Assembly: GCF_016862915.1 (NCBI RefSeq)
Contig: NZ_BONW01000001.1
Location: 582,430-646,429, forward strand
Source of the DNA: Plantactinospora endophytica
Lineage (GTDB): Bacteria; Actinomycetota; Actinomycetes; Mycobacteriales; Micromonosporaceae
Direction of reading: 5' to 3'
Length of the DNA: 64,000 nucleotides
The notes under the pieces are model-generated. The model did no database searches. It was not told the origin of the DNA and worked only from the letters and a program-made list of their open reading frames with translations. Shown here piece by piece: positions 45,388 through 52,905 of this stretch (position 1 is its first letter; the number at the start of each line of letters is the position of its first letter). A program made the position numbers and the translations under genes.

Positions 45388-46368
45388 ATGGGCAGCATCG
45401 TCGCCGAAAATCGCAAGAGTCTGATGCTCTTCTCCGGAAGGGGATTTCCGGAGCTGGCAACGGAGATCGGTGAGGTGCTCGGGGTGGCGCCGACACCGTC
45501 CGACGCCTACGAGTTCGCCAACGGTGAGATCTTCGTACGGTTCAAGGAGTCGGTGCGTGGTTCGGACGCCTTCGTGGTGCAGTCCGTCACGCACGGCGTG
45601 AACAAGTGGGTCATGGAGACCCTGATCATGGTCGACGCGCTGAAGCGCGGATCGGCCAAGCGGATCACCGTCGTCCTGCCGTTCTATCCGTACTCGCGGC
45701 AGGACAAGAAGCACCGTGGCCGGGAGCCGATCTCGGCCCGGCTGGTGGCGGACCTGCTCAAGACGGCCGGCGCCAACCGGATCCTCACCGTCGACCTGCA
45801 CACCGCACAGATCCAGGGCTTCTTCGACGGGCCGGTCGACCACCTGTTCGCGATGGACATCCTGGCCGAGTACGTCCAGCGCAAGTACGCCGGCCGCCCG
45901 ATGACCGTGGTCGCCCCCGACTCGGGCCGGGTACGCGTCGCCGAGCGCTGGACCGACCGGCTCGGCGGCTGCCCACTGGCCTTCATCCACAAGACTCGCG
46001 ATCCGCTCAAGCCCAACCAGGTGGTGGCGAACCGGGTGGTCGGGGACGTCGAGGGTCGGGTCTGCCTGATCGTCGACGACATGATCGACACCGGTGGCAC
46101 CATCTGCAAGGCGGCCGAGATCCTGCACGAGTCCAAGGCCGCCGACGTGGTCGTGGCGTCGACCCACGCGCTGCTCTCCGACCCGGCGACCGAACGGCTC
46201 AAGAACAGCCGGATCAGCGAGGTGGTGGTGACCAACACCCTGCCGCTGCCGCCGGAGAAGCAGCTCGACAAGCTCACCGTGCTCTCCATCGCGCCGCTGT
46301 TGGCCCGGGCCATCCGGGAGGTCTTCGACGACGGCTCGGTGACCACCCTCTTCGGCGGCCTGAGCTGA
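45388..46368 (+). CDS. prs: ribose-phosphate pyrophosphokinase
   Basis: 326 residues. Makes PRPP from ribose-5-phosphate and ATP for nucleotide, histidine and tryptophan synthesis. Motifs: FANGEIFVRFKESVRG, PFYPYSRQDKKHRGREPISA, TVDLHTAQIQGFFDGPVDH and the PRPP-binding loop LIVDDMIDTGGTI. Length is standard. ATG 45388 lies after GGGAG. The glmU-prs-rplY-pth order is common in actinobacteria. The stop codon lies within a 20-bp tandem repeat. Confidence 0.97.
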   Translation: MGSIVAENRKSLMLFSGRGFPELATEIGEVLGVAPTPSDAYEFANGEIFVRFKESVRGSDAFVVQSVTHGVNKWVMETLIMVDALKRGSAKRITVVLPFYPYSRQDKKHRGREPISARLVADLLKTAGANRILTVDLHTAQIQGFFDGPVDHLFAMDILAEYVQRKYAGRPMTVVAPDSGRVRVAERWTDRLGGCPLAFIHKTRDPLKPNQVVANRVVGDVEGRVCLIVDDMIDTGGTICKAAEILHESKAADVVVASTHALLSDPATERLKNSRISEVVVTNTLPLPPEKQLDKLTVLSIAPLLARAIREVFDDGSVTTLFGGLS

Positions 46369-46444
46369 CGGTCGCCGGTCTGGGCTGACGGCCGGCGGTT
46401 CGGGCTGCCGTCCGCCGGTTCGGGCTGCCCGTCGCAGGTCGTAC
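46365..46444. repeat. four 20-bp tandem repeats at the prs 3' end
   Basis: Units CTGACGGTCGCCGGTCTGGG-like begin at 46365, 46385, 46405 and 46425. The first unit contains the prs stop codon. The gap between prs and rplY (46369-46779) otherwise holds the rplY promoter and leader. Confidence 0.75.
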
Positions 46445-46589
46445 CGACCGTCGGCGGGTGGGCGGGGAATCGCCCTACCGGGGTGATTTCCGGGGTGGGC
46501 CGGGGTGATCCAGAGGTGGAATTGGCGGATGCCGAATGATGCCGGGCTGGCCGGGTGGGGTGCGCCGGAAACCCGCATCAGGGCTCGGG

Positions 46590-46595
46590 TAGACT
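46590..46595 (+). promoter_or_regulatory. -10 box of rplY leader
   Basis: TAGACT lies about 185 nt before the rplY GTG, at the 5' edge of the folded leader; no clear -35 box. Confidence 0.4.
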
Positions 46596-46597
46596 GG

Positions 46598-46731
46598 TGC
46601 GGTTGCCACGGCGAGGGTGCCCTGCGGGCCGCTGAAGCAAGCGCCGCACGGAAGCACCGTCATCGACGCGGTGCTCCGGGCAGTGGCCACACGCAGACGC
46701 CCCCCAGTGAGCCCCTCGCCCTAGCACCGCA
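46598..46731 (+). ncRNA. structured 5' leader of rplY (candidate cis-regulatory RNA)
   Basis: A nested set of helices can be drawn: P0 TGCGGT 46598-46603/46726-46731; P1 46610-46617/46713-46720 (8 bp); P2 46618-46622/46678-46682; P3 46623-46627/46644-46648; P4 46653-46659/46669-46675 (7 bp, 9-nt loop). P2-P3-P4 form a three-way junction. GCCAC (46605-46609) can also pair with GTGGC (46683-46687), which would make P1 a pseudoknot or an alternative fold. It may be a ribosomal-protein autoregulatory leader; I know of no matching actinobacterial class. Confidence 0.5.
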
Positions 46732-46779
46732 GACCGCCAGCCGACGTAGCGCCGCAGTGACCGTATCAGGAGTCTTCCC

Positions 46780-47469
46780 GTGTCCGAGGTAAAGATCAGC
46801 GCCGAGCCCCGCACCGAGTTCGGCAAGGGTGGTGCCCGTCGTACCCGCCGGGCCGGTAAGGTGCCCGCCGTGCTGTACGGCCACGGCGAAAAGCCCAAGC
46901 ACATCGCGCTGCCCGCGCGTGAGTTCGCCGCCGCCATCCGGCACGGTGGCGCCAACCAGTTGTTCGCGATCGAGATCAGTGACGGCACCCAGGCGCTCGC
47001 GCTGCCGAAGGCCATCCAACGTGACCCGATCAAGGACACTTTCGAGCACATCGACCTGATCCTGGTCCGCCGGGGCGAGAAGGTCACCGTCGACGTGCCG
47101 GTGCACCTGACCGGCGAGGCGGCCAGGGACACCCTGGTCGTGCACGAGCAGAACACCCTGTCGGTGACCGCCGACGCCACCCGGCTGCCGGAGGGCTTCG
47201 AGGTCTCGATCGAGGGCTTCGAGGTCGGCTCGCAGGTGACCGCGGCAGACGTACGGCTGCCGCAGGGTGTGGAGCTGGCCGGCGACCCGGAGCAGATCCT
47301 CGCCGTCGTCAGCCAGGCCCCGACCGCGGAGCAGCTCGCCGCCGAGGCCGGCGAGGAGCCGTCCGAGGAGGCCGAGGAGGAAGCCGGTGCCGAGGGCCCC
47401 GGTGCCGAGGCCGCCGAGGCCGAGGGCGAGAACGAGGGCGCGCCCGCGCAGGCTGCCGCCGAGGCCTGA
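46780..47469 (+). CDS. rplY: 50S ribosomal protein L25 (CTC family)
   Basis: 229 residues. Long CTC-type L25: the N-terminal 5S-rRNA-binding domain (RTEFGKGGARRTRRAGKVPA, then LYGHGEKPKHIALP, LPKAIQRDPIKD) plus the C-terminal TL5-type beta domain. A very acidic Ala/Glu-rich tail makes up the last 45 residues. It binds 5S rRNA in the large subunit and in several Gram-positives is a general-stress protein. GTG 46780 has AGGAG with 7-nt spacing. It is preceded by the long folded leader and followed by a strong terminator. Confidence 0.96.
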   Translation: MSEVKISAEPRTEFGKGGARRTRRAGKVPAVLYGHGEKPKHIALPAREFAAAIRHGGANQLFAIEISDGTQALALPKAIQRDPIKDTFEHIDLILVRRGEKVTVDVPVHLTGEAARDTLVVHEQNTLSVTADATRLPEGFEVSIEGFEVGSQVTAADVRLPQGVELAGDPEQILAVVSQAPTAEQLAAEAGEEPSEEAEEEAGAEGPGAEAAEAEGENEGAPAQAAAEA

Positions 47470-47484
47470 GCGACAACCGTCTGA

Positions 47485-47514
47485 CAGGCGCCCCCGGACG
47501 TTCGGGGGCGCCTG
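47485..47514 (+). terminator. intrinsic terminator after rplY
   Basis: A perfect 12-bp stem (47485-47496/47503-47514) with 6-nt loop, followed by TTT. The best intrinsic terminator in the window. Confidence 0.85.
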
Positions 47515-47571
47515 TTTCCGTACCGACACCTTCCGGGTGGATGAGCAGCAGAACTGGGGGAGAAGAGCGGC

Positions 47572-48162
47572 ATGGCGGAGGAGCTTCATCCGTGGCTGCT
47601 GGTCGGGCTCGGCAACCCCGGCAAGGAGTACGCGCGACACCGGCACAACGTCGGCTTCCTCGTCGCCGACCTGCTCGCCGAGCGGGTGGGCGCCAAGTTC
47701 GGCCGGCACCGCCGGGCGGTAGCCGAGGTCGCCGAGGGGCGGCTCGGGTTCGGCGGGCCGAAGCTGGTGCTGGCCAAGCCGATGACCTACATGAACCTGT
47801 CGGGTGGGCCGGTGGCGGCGCTGGCCCAGTTCTACAAGGTGCCGGTCGAGCAGATCGTCGCCGTACACGACGAGCTGGACATCCCGTACGGGCAGATCCG
47901 GTTGAAGCAGGGCGGCGGCGAGGGCGGGCACAACGGACTGCGGTCCATGTCCAAGTCGCTGGGGACCAAGGACTACCTGCGGGTGCGGTTCGGCATCGGC
48001 CGGCCACCGGGGCGGCAGGACCCGGCCGACTTCGTACTCTCGGATTTCTCCTCGGCCGAGCGCAAGGAGCTGGAGTTCCTGGTCGACCGGGCGGCCGACG
48101 CGGCGGAGGCGGCGGTGAGCCGTGGCCTGGAGTGGGCGCAGAACGCGTACCACGGCACCTGA
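47572..48162 (+). CDS. pth: peptidyl-tRNA hydrolase
   Basis: 196 residues. Releases peptide from peptidyl-tRNA dropped by ribosomes. Motifs: [19 protein letters not shown] with the catalytic His, [34 protein letters not shown] with the catalytic Asp, and [20 protein letters not shown]. Standard length. ATG 47572 follows GGGGGAGAAG. It is separated from rplY by a terminator, so it has its own promoter. Confidence 0.97.
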   Translation: MAEELHPWLLVGLGNPGKEYARHRHNVGFLVADLLAERVGAKFGRHRRAVAEVAEGRLGFGGPKLVLAKPMTYMNLSGGPVAALAQFYKVPVEQIVAVHDELDIPYGQIRLKQGGGEGGHNGLRSMSKSLGTKDYLRVRFGIGRPPGRQDPADFVLSDFSSAERKELEFLVDRAADAAEAAVSRGLEWAQNAYHGT

Positions 48163-48229
48163 CCGGCGGTCGGCGGACCGCGCCGGTGTGGCGGGCCGCT
48201 GGTCCCCCCGTCGTCCGCACCGCGAGCGG

Positions 48230-48235
48230 TAGTCT
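48230..48235 (+). promoter_or_regulatory. -10 box of cysQ transcript
   Basis: TAGTCT lies about 30 nt before the small coupled ORF and 80 nt before cysQ. Confidence 0.35.
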
Positions 48236-48263
48236 TTCGCCGCGGGTGAGGAGGCTAACAGTA

Positions 48264-48314
48264 ATGATCTCGTGTCCGCCGGCCGACGGAGCCGGCTTCC
48301 CGGAGGTGCGCTGA
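48264..48314 (+). CDS. 16-codon ORF coupled to cysQ
   Basis: ATG 48264 has a strong GAGGAGG ribosome site (48248-48254) that fits no other start. The peptide MISCPPADGAGFPEVR has a Cys at position 4, and its TGA overlaps the cysQ ATG by one base (TGATG). It is a candidate leader peptide for sulfur-responsive control; translation is unproven. Confidence 0.45.
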   Translation: MISCPPADGAGFPEVR

Positions 48315-49177
48315 TGGCCGCGCCACCCGTGATCGACGGTGAGTTCGCCCGCTGGCTGGCCGGTCGGGCCGGCCAGGCGCTGCTGGAGCTGCGGGCCGAG
48401 ATGGGTTTCTCCGACCCGGGGGCGCTCAAGGCGGCCGGCGACAAGATGTCGCACGAACTGCTCCGCGCCGAGTTGGCCCGGTGGCGACCGGCCGACGCGG
48501 TGCTGTCCGAGGAGGACGAGGGTGCCCGGCTGGCCTGGGCCGCGAACGCCGAGCCGGCGGTGGCGCCCCGGCTGACCGCCGACCGGGTCTGGATCGTCGA
48601 TCCGTTGGACGGCACCCGGGAGTTCGCCGAGGAGGGCCGGACGGACTGGGCGGTGCACGTCGCGCTCTGGGCCAGCCGGTCCCACACCCCGCACGGGCTG
48701 GTGGGTGGTGCGGTCGGGCTGCCGGCCCAGCACCGGGTGCTCGGCACCGACCAGCCGCCGGCGTACCCGCCGATGACGCTGGCGGCGGCGACCGGGCGTA
48801 CCGGATCGACCGGCCCGGACGGCACCGGCCGGCGGGTCCGGTTGGCGGCGAGCCGGAGCCGGCCGCCGGTGTTCCTCACCGACCTGGCCGCCGAACTCGG
48901 CGCCGAGCTGGTGCCGATGGGCTCGGCCGGCGCGAAGATCGCCGCCGTGATCAGTGGCGAGGTCGACGGGTACGTGCACGCGGGCGGGCAGTACGAGTGG
49001 GACTCGGCGGCGCCGGTGGCTGTGGCGACGGCCACCGGACTTTTCGCTTCCCGAATCGACGGATCCGCGCTGAAATACAACCAGGCCGATCCCCGTCTGC
49101 CGGATCTCGTGGTGTGCCGTAAGGATCTCGCTCCCCGGTTGCTCGCAGCGTTGCAGCGCCACCTCCGGGTACCCTAG
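48314..49177 (+). CDS. cysQ: 3'(2'),5'-bisphosphate nucleotidase, CysQ-like
   Basis: 287 residues, inositol-monophosphatase superfamily. Metal-binding motifs: VLSEEDEGARL, WIVDPLDGTREFAEEGRTDW and YVHAGGQYEWDSAAP. Position directly before cysD and cysN supports the PAP/PAPS phosphatase role, which recycles the by-product of sulfate reduction or sulfation. ATG 48314 follows GGAGGTG. A longer GTG start at 48272 lacks a well-spaced ribosome site. The gap to cysD is 159 bp and contains two tiny coupled ORFs. Confidence 0.9.
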   Translation: MAAPPVIDGEFARWLAGRAGQALLELRAEMGFSDPGALKAAGDKMSHELLRAELARWRPADAVLSEEDEGARLAWAANAEPAVAPRLTADRVWIVDPLDGTREFAEEGRTDWAVHVALWASRSHTPHGLVGGAVGLPAQHRVLGTDQPPAYPPMTLAAATGRTGSTGPDGTGRRVRLAASRSRPPVFLTDLAAELGAELVPMGSAGAKIAAVISGEVDGYVHAGGQYEWDSAAPVAVATATGLFASRIDGSALKYNQADPRLPDLVVCRKDLAPRLLAALQRHLRVP

Positions 49178-49221
49178 GCGGGGCCTGGAGACTTATCCGA
49201 TCGGAAGGGTCTGGAATCCGT

Positions 49222-49260
49222 ATGGGCGAGCAGCACGATCGACGGACGGCGACGACATGA
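49222..49260 (+). CDS. 12-codon ORF, first of cascade before cysD
   Basis: MGEQHDRRTATT opens at ATG 49222 and its TGA overlaps the ATG of the next small ORF (ATGA). A weak GGA ribosome site lies about 8 nt upstream. There is no Cys. Its meaning lies in the coupling chain to cysD; it may be chance. Confidence 0.3.
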   Translation: MGEQHDRRTATT

Positions 49261-49340
49261 GCGCGCGCAGCGGGCGGATCGGCAGGCTCTGCCTCGGTAA
49301 GTCGCGTGTCGTCGCCGGGCGCCGCAGGACGACGGCATGA
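49257..49340 (+). CDS. 27-codon ORF coupled to cysD
   Basis: A basic peptide (MSARSGRIGRLCLGKSRVV and a further eight residues) with a single Cys at position 12. Its TGA overlaps the cysD ATG (ATGA). The short Arg/Leu/Cys composition recalls actinobacterial leader peptides found before sulfur genes. No good ribosome site is present, so it would rely on coupling from the 12-codon ORF. Confidence 0.4.
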   Translation: MSARSGRIGRLCLGKSRVVAGRRRTTA

Positions 49341-50248
49341 CCGCGCCGGCGGCCTACCGGGTCTCCCACCTGGACGCGTTGGAGGCGGAGAGCATCTTCG
49401 TCATTCGCGAGGTGGTGGCCGAGTTGGAACGGCCGGTGCTGCTCTTCTCCGGTGGCAAGGACTCGATCGTCATGCTCCGGCTGGCCGAGAAGGCGTTCGC
49501 GCCGGCCCGGATCCCGTTCCCCGTGATGCACGTCGACACCGGGCACAACTTCCCCGAGGTGCTGGACTACCGCGACCGGCGGGTGGCCGAGATGGGGCTG
49601 CAACTGGTGGTGGCCAGCGTGCAGGAGGCGCTGGAGTCCGGGCTGGTGCAGGAGCCCGCCGACGGCGTACGCAACCGGATCCAGACGCCGGTGCTGCTCG
49701 ACGCGGTGGAGAAGTACCGGTTCGACGCGTTGTTCGGCGGCGCCCGGCGGGACGAGGAGAAGGCGCGGGCGAAGGAGCGGGTCTTCAGCTTCCGCGACGA
49801 CTTCGGCCAGTGGGATCCGAAGAACCAGCGGCCGGAGCTGTGGTCGCTGTACAACGGCCGGCACCACCCGGGCGAGTCGATCCGGGTGTTCCCGTTGTCG
49901 AACTGGACCGAGCTGGACGTCTGGCACTACATCGCCCGGGAGAAGATCAACCTGCCGACGATCTACTACGCGCACCAGCGCGAGGTCGTCGAGCGGGACG
50001 GCATGCTCTACGCGGTCAACGAGTTCATCTCGCCCCGGGCCGGCGAGACGCCCTTCGTCGAGCAGGTGCGTTACCGCACCGTCGGCGACGCGTCGTGCAC
50101 GGCCGCCGTCCGGTCGGCCGCCGACACGGTGCAGTCGGTGATCGAGGAGGTGGCCGCGACCCGGATCACCGAACGCGGCGCCACCCGGGGCGACGACCGG
50201 GTCAGCGAGGCGGCGATGGAAGACCGCAAGCGGGAAGGGTACTTCTGA
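49337..50248 (+). CDS. cysD: sulfate adenylyltransferase subunit CysD
   Basis: 303 residues. Forms APS from sulfate and ATP together with CysN. PP-loop LLFSGGKDSIVMLRLAEKAF, then VMHVDTGHNFPEVLDYRD, LFGGARRDEEKARAKERVFS, WTELDVWHYIAREKI and the C-terminal RKREGYF that is typical of the subunit. ATG 49337 has AGGA at 7-nt spacing and overlaps the 27-codon ORF. TGATG overlap with cysN ensures coupled synthesis of the two subunits. Confidence 0.97.
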   Translation: MTAPAAYRVSHLDALEAESIFVIREVVAELERPVLLFSGGKDSIVMLRLAEKAFAPARIPFPVMHVDTGHNFPEVLDYRDRRVAEMGLQLVVASVQEALESGLVQEPADGVRNRIQTPVLLDAVEKYRFDALFGGARRDEEKARAKERVFSFRDDFGQWDPKNQRPELWSLYNGRHHPGESIRVFPLSNWTELDVWHYIAREKINLPTIYYAHQREVVERDGMLYAVNEFISPRAGETPFVEQVRYRTVGDASCTAAVRSAADTVQSVIEEVAATRITERGATRGDDRVSEAAMEDRKREGYF

Positions 50249-51537
50249 TGACGGCGACCGCAGTTCCGGCGGAGATTCGGGCGATGGACCTGTTGCGGTT
50301 CGCCACCGCCGGCAGTGTCGACGACGGGAAGTCGACGCTGATCGGGCGGTTGTTGTACGACACGAAGTCGCTGTTCACCGACCAGTTGGAGGCGGTGGAG
50401 GCGGTCAGTGCGGCCCGGGGTGACGAGTACACCAACCTGGCGCTGCTGACGGACGGGCTGCGGGCCGAGCGCGAGCAGGGCATCACGATCGACGTGGCGT
50501 ACCGCTACTTCGCCACCCCCCGACGGAAGTTCATCATCGCCGACACTCCGGGGCACATCCAGTACACCCGGAACATGGTGACCGGGGCGTCGACGGCGGA
50601 TCTGGCGCTGATCCTGGTGGACGCCCGCAAGGGGCTGGTCGAACAGTCGCGTCGGCACGCCTTCCTGTGTTCGCTGCTGCGGGTGCCGCACCTGGTGTTG
50701 TGTGTGAACAAGATGGACCTGGTCGACTGGTCCCAGGAGGTGTTCGAGCGGATCGCGGACGAGTTCACCGCGTTCGCGGCCAAGCTGGAGGCACCGGACC
50801 TGACCGTGGTGCCGATCTCGGCGCTGCATGGCGACAACATCGTCAGCCGGTCCGAGAAGACCCCGTGGTACGAGGGGCCGTCGCTGCTGCACCACCTGGA
50901 GCGCGTACACATCGCCTCGGACCGGAACCTGGTCGACGTACGGTTCCCGGTGCAGTACGTGATCCGCCCGCAGTCGACGACGGTGACCGACTACCGGGGC
51001 TATGCCGGACAGGTGGCTTCGGGCGTGCTGAAGCCGGGCGACGAGGTGATGGTGCTGCCGTCCGGGTTCACCAGCCGGATCGCCGCGATCGAGACCGCCG
51101 ACGGCCCGGTCGAGCAGGCGTTCCCGCCGATGTCGGTGACGGTGCGGCTGACCGACGAGATCGACATCTCCCGGGGTGACCTGATCTGCCGGCCGACGAA
51201 CGCGCCGGCGGTGGCCCAGGACATCGAGGCGATGATCTGCTGGATGGACGAGACCAGGCCGCTGCGGGTCGGCGGCAAGTACGCCATCAAGCACACCACC
51301 CGGTCGGCGCGGGCGGTGATCCGCAACCTGCGGTACCGGCTCGACGTGAACTCGCTGCACCGCGACGAGTCCGCGAGTGAACTGGGGCTCAACGAGATCG
51401 GCCGGGTACGGCTGCGGACGACGGTGCCGCTGCTCGCCGACGAGTACCGGCGGAACCGTACGACGGGTGGCTTCATCGTCATCGACGAGTCGACGAACCG
51501 TACGGTCGGCGCCGGCATGATCGTCGAGGCAGGCTGA
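50248..51537 (+). CDS. cysN: sulfate adenylyltransferase GTPase subunit CysN
   Basis: 429 residues. The EF-Tu-like GTPase drives APS formation. Motifs: GSVDDGKSTLIGRLL, the switch segment EREQGITIDVAYRYF, DTPGHIQYTRNM, NKMDLVDW and SALHGDN, then two beta-barrel domains. It ends without the APS-kinase (CysC) domain fused in some mycobacterial homologues, and no cysC is in the window, so APS is either reduced directly or phosphorylated by an enzyme encoded elsewhere. ATG 50248 overlaps the cysD stop. Confidence 0.97.
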   Translation: MTATAVPAEIRAMDLLRFATAGSVDDGKSTLIGRLLYDTKSLFTDQLEAVEAVSAARGDEYTNLALLTDGLRAEREQGITIDVAYRYFATPRRKFIIADTPGHIQYTRNMVTGASTADLALILVDARKGLVEQSRRHAFLCSLLRVPHLVLCVNKMDLVDWSQEVFERIADEFTAFAAKLEAPDLTVVPISALHGDNIVSRSEKTPWYEGPSLLHHLERVHIASDRNLVDVRFPVQYVIRPQSTTVTDYRGYAGQVASGVLKPGDEVMVLPSGFTSRIAAIETADGPVEQAFPPMSVTVRLTDEIDISRGDLICRPTNAPAVAQDIEAMICWMDETRPLRVGGKYAIKHTTRSARAVIRNLRYRLDVNSLHRDESASELGLNEIGRVRLRTTVPLLADEYRRNRTTGGFIVIDESTNRTVGAGMIVEAG

Positions 51538-51594
51538 CGGTTCCGGTCCCGGACGCACGACGGGGTGCGGCGGTCAGTGACGGTTGTTGATCAC

Positions 51595-51600
51595 TAAGAT
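51595..51600 (+). promoter_or_regulatory. -10 box, leaderless VWA gene promoter
   Basis: TAAGAT ends 6 nt before GTG 51607; no ribosome site is present. Confidence 0.45.
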
Positions 51601-51606
51601 GCTCGG

Positions 51607-52905
51607 GTGCTCAACGGAACACGATCCCTGACAGTCCTCTTAGGACTGTCCATTGTCTTCTCCTCGCTTGTGGCAGCGCCGGCACTCGCCGACGAGCCTG
51701 AACCGGTCGCCGAACCGTCCCGGGTCGAGCTGGTACTCGACGTCAGCGGCTCGATGCGGGCCGCCGACATCGGCGGCCGGAGCCGGATCTCGGTCGCCCA
51801 GCAGGCGTTCAACGAGGTGGTCGACGCGCTGCCGGACGAAACACATCTCGGCATCCGGGTCCTCGGCGCGACGTATCAGGGCAAGGACAAGGCGGTGGCC
51901 TGCCGGGACACCCAGCAGCTCGTACCGGTGGGGCCGGTGGACCGGGCGGCTGCCAAGGACGCCATCGCCACGCTGCGACCCACCGGGCACACGCCGATCG
52001 GCCTCGCGCTCCGCGAGGCCGCCGGGGACCTCGGCACCGAGGGCGGCAACCGGCGGATCGTGCTGATCACCGACGGCGAGGACACCTGCGCCCCGCCGGA
52101 CCCCTGCGACGTGGCCCGGGAGCTGGCGGCCCAGGGAACCAAACTCGTGGTCGACACCCTCGGCCTCGCGCCTGACGAGAAGGTACGTCGGCAGTTGCTC
52201 TGCATCGCCGGTGCGACCGGCGGGACGTACACCGCCGCACAGACGCCGGAGCAACTCACCAAGCGGATCAGGCAACTGGTGCGGCGGGCCGAAGACACCA
52301 ACACTCCCGCCCCGGCACCGGTTGCCGGCGCTCGGGAGTGCGCCGGCGCACCACTGCTCGGGCCCGGCGTCTACGCCGACCGGGAGAAGCCCGCCGAGCA
52401 CCGGTGGTACCGGGTGCCGGTGGCCGACGGGCAGGAACTGCGGGTGTCGGTCAGCGTGGCGCCGGACCGCCCGGTCCACCGCGACTACGGGGTGCTGCTG
52501 CGGGCCACCGCCGCCGACGGGCGGGAGCTCGTTCGGGGTACGGACGCGGGCAGCGGGCGCACCGACGTACTGTCCGCCGGATTGCGCTGGTCGGCGGGTG
52601 AACCGGAGCCGTCGGCAGGTGACCCGGAGTCGTCGCAGGAAGGGGCGGAGGGCGAAGGTGCCCAACCCACCGAGGTCTGCCTGGTGATCAGCAACTCGTT
52701 CGCCCCGGTAGATCGGCAGGACGGGCAGCCCGGATTGCCGTTCGAGCTGGTCGTGGACGTGGTGTCCGCCTCGGACACGCCCGACGCGCCGGGGCTCGGC
52801 CGGGGCTGGATGCTGCTGCTCGTGCTGGGCGCGGCCGGCCTGCTCACCGGCGTGTTGGCGGGCTGGTTGACCCGGTGGTGGATCGCGACCTGGAGGACGA
52901 ACTGA
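51607..52905 (+). CDS. secreted/anchored VWA-domain protein
   Basis: 432 residues. A Sec signal peptide (LTVLLGLSIVFSSLVAAPALA) precedes a von Willebrand A domain with MIDAS motif LVLDVSGSMRAAD and the later TPIGLALREA and ITDGEDTC segments. The following beta domain (about 240-385) has paired cysteines and a Glu/Ser-rich patch. One C-terminal membrane helix (WMLLLVLGAAGLLTGVLAGW) anchors it with a short basic tail. It is predicted to bind a ligand with metal help at the outer membrane face. TGATG overlap couples it to the next, similarly anchored gene. Confidence 0.85.
   Translation: MLNGTRSLTVLLGLSIVFSSLVAAPALADEPEPVAEPSRVELVLDVSGSMRAADIGGRSRISVAQQAFNEVVDALPDETHLGIRVLGATYQGKDKAVACRDTQQLVPVGPVDRAAAKDAIATLRPTGHTPIGLALREAAGDLGTEGGNRRIVLITDGEDTCAPPDPCDVARELAAQGTKLVVDTLGLAPDEKVRRQLLCIAGATGGTYTAAQTPEQLTKRIRQLVRRAEDTNTPAPAPVAGARECAGAPLLGPGVYADREKPAEHRWYRVPVADGQELRVSVSVAPDRPVHRDYGVLLRATAADGRELVRGTDAGSGRTDVLSAGLRWSAGEPEPSAGDPESSQEGAEGEGAQPTEVCLVISNSFAPVDRQDGQPGLPFELVVDVVSASDTPDAPGLGRGWMLLLVLGAAGLLTGVLAGWLTRWWIATWRTN

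Noticed and set aside
46505..46792. Plus-strand 95-codon frame upstream of rplY
   Set aside because: Lies over the folded leader, lacks a ribosome site and known motif; better explained as untranslated RNA.
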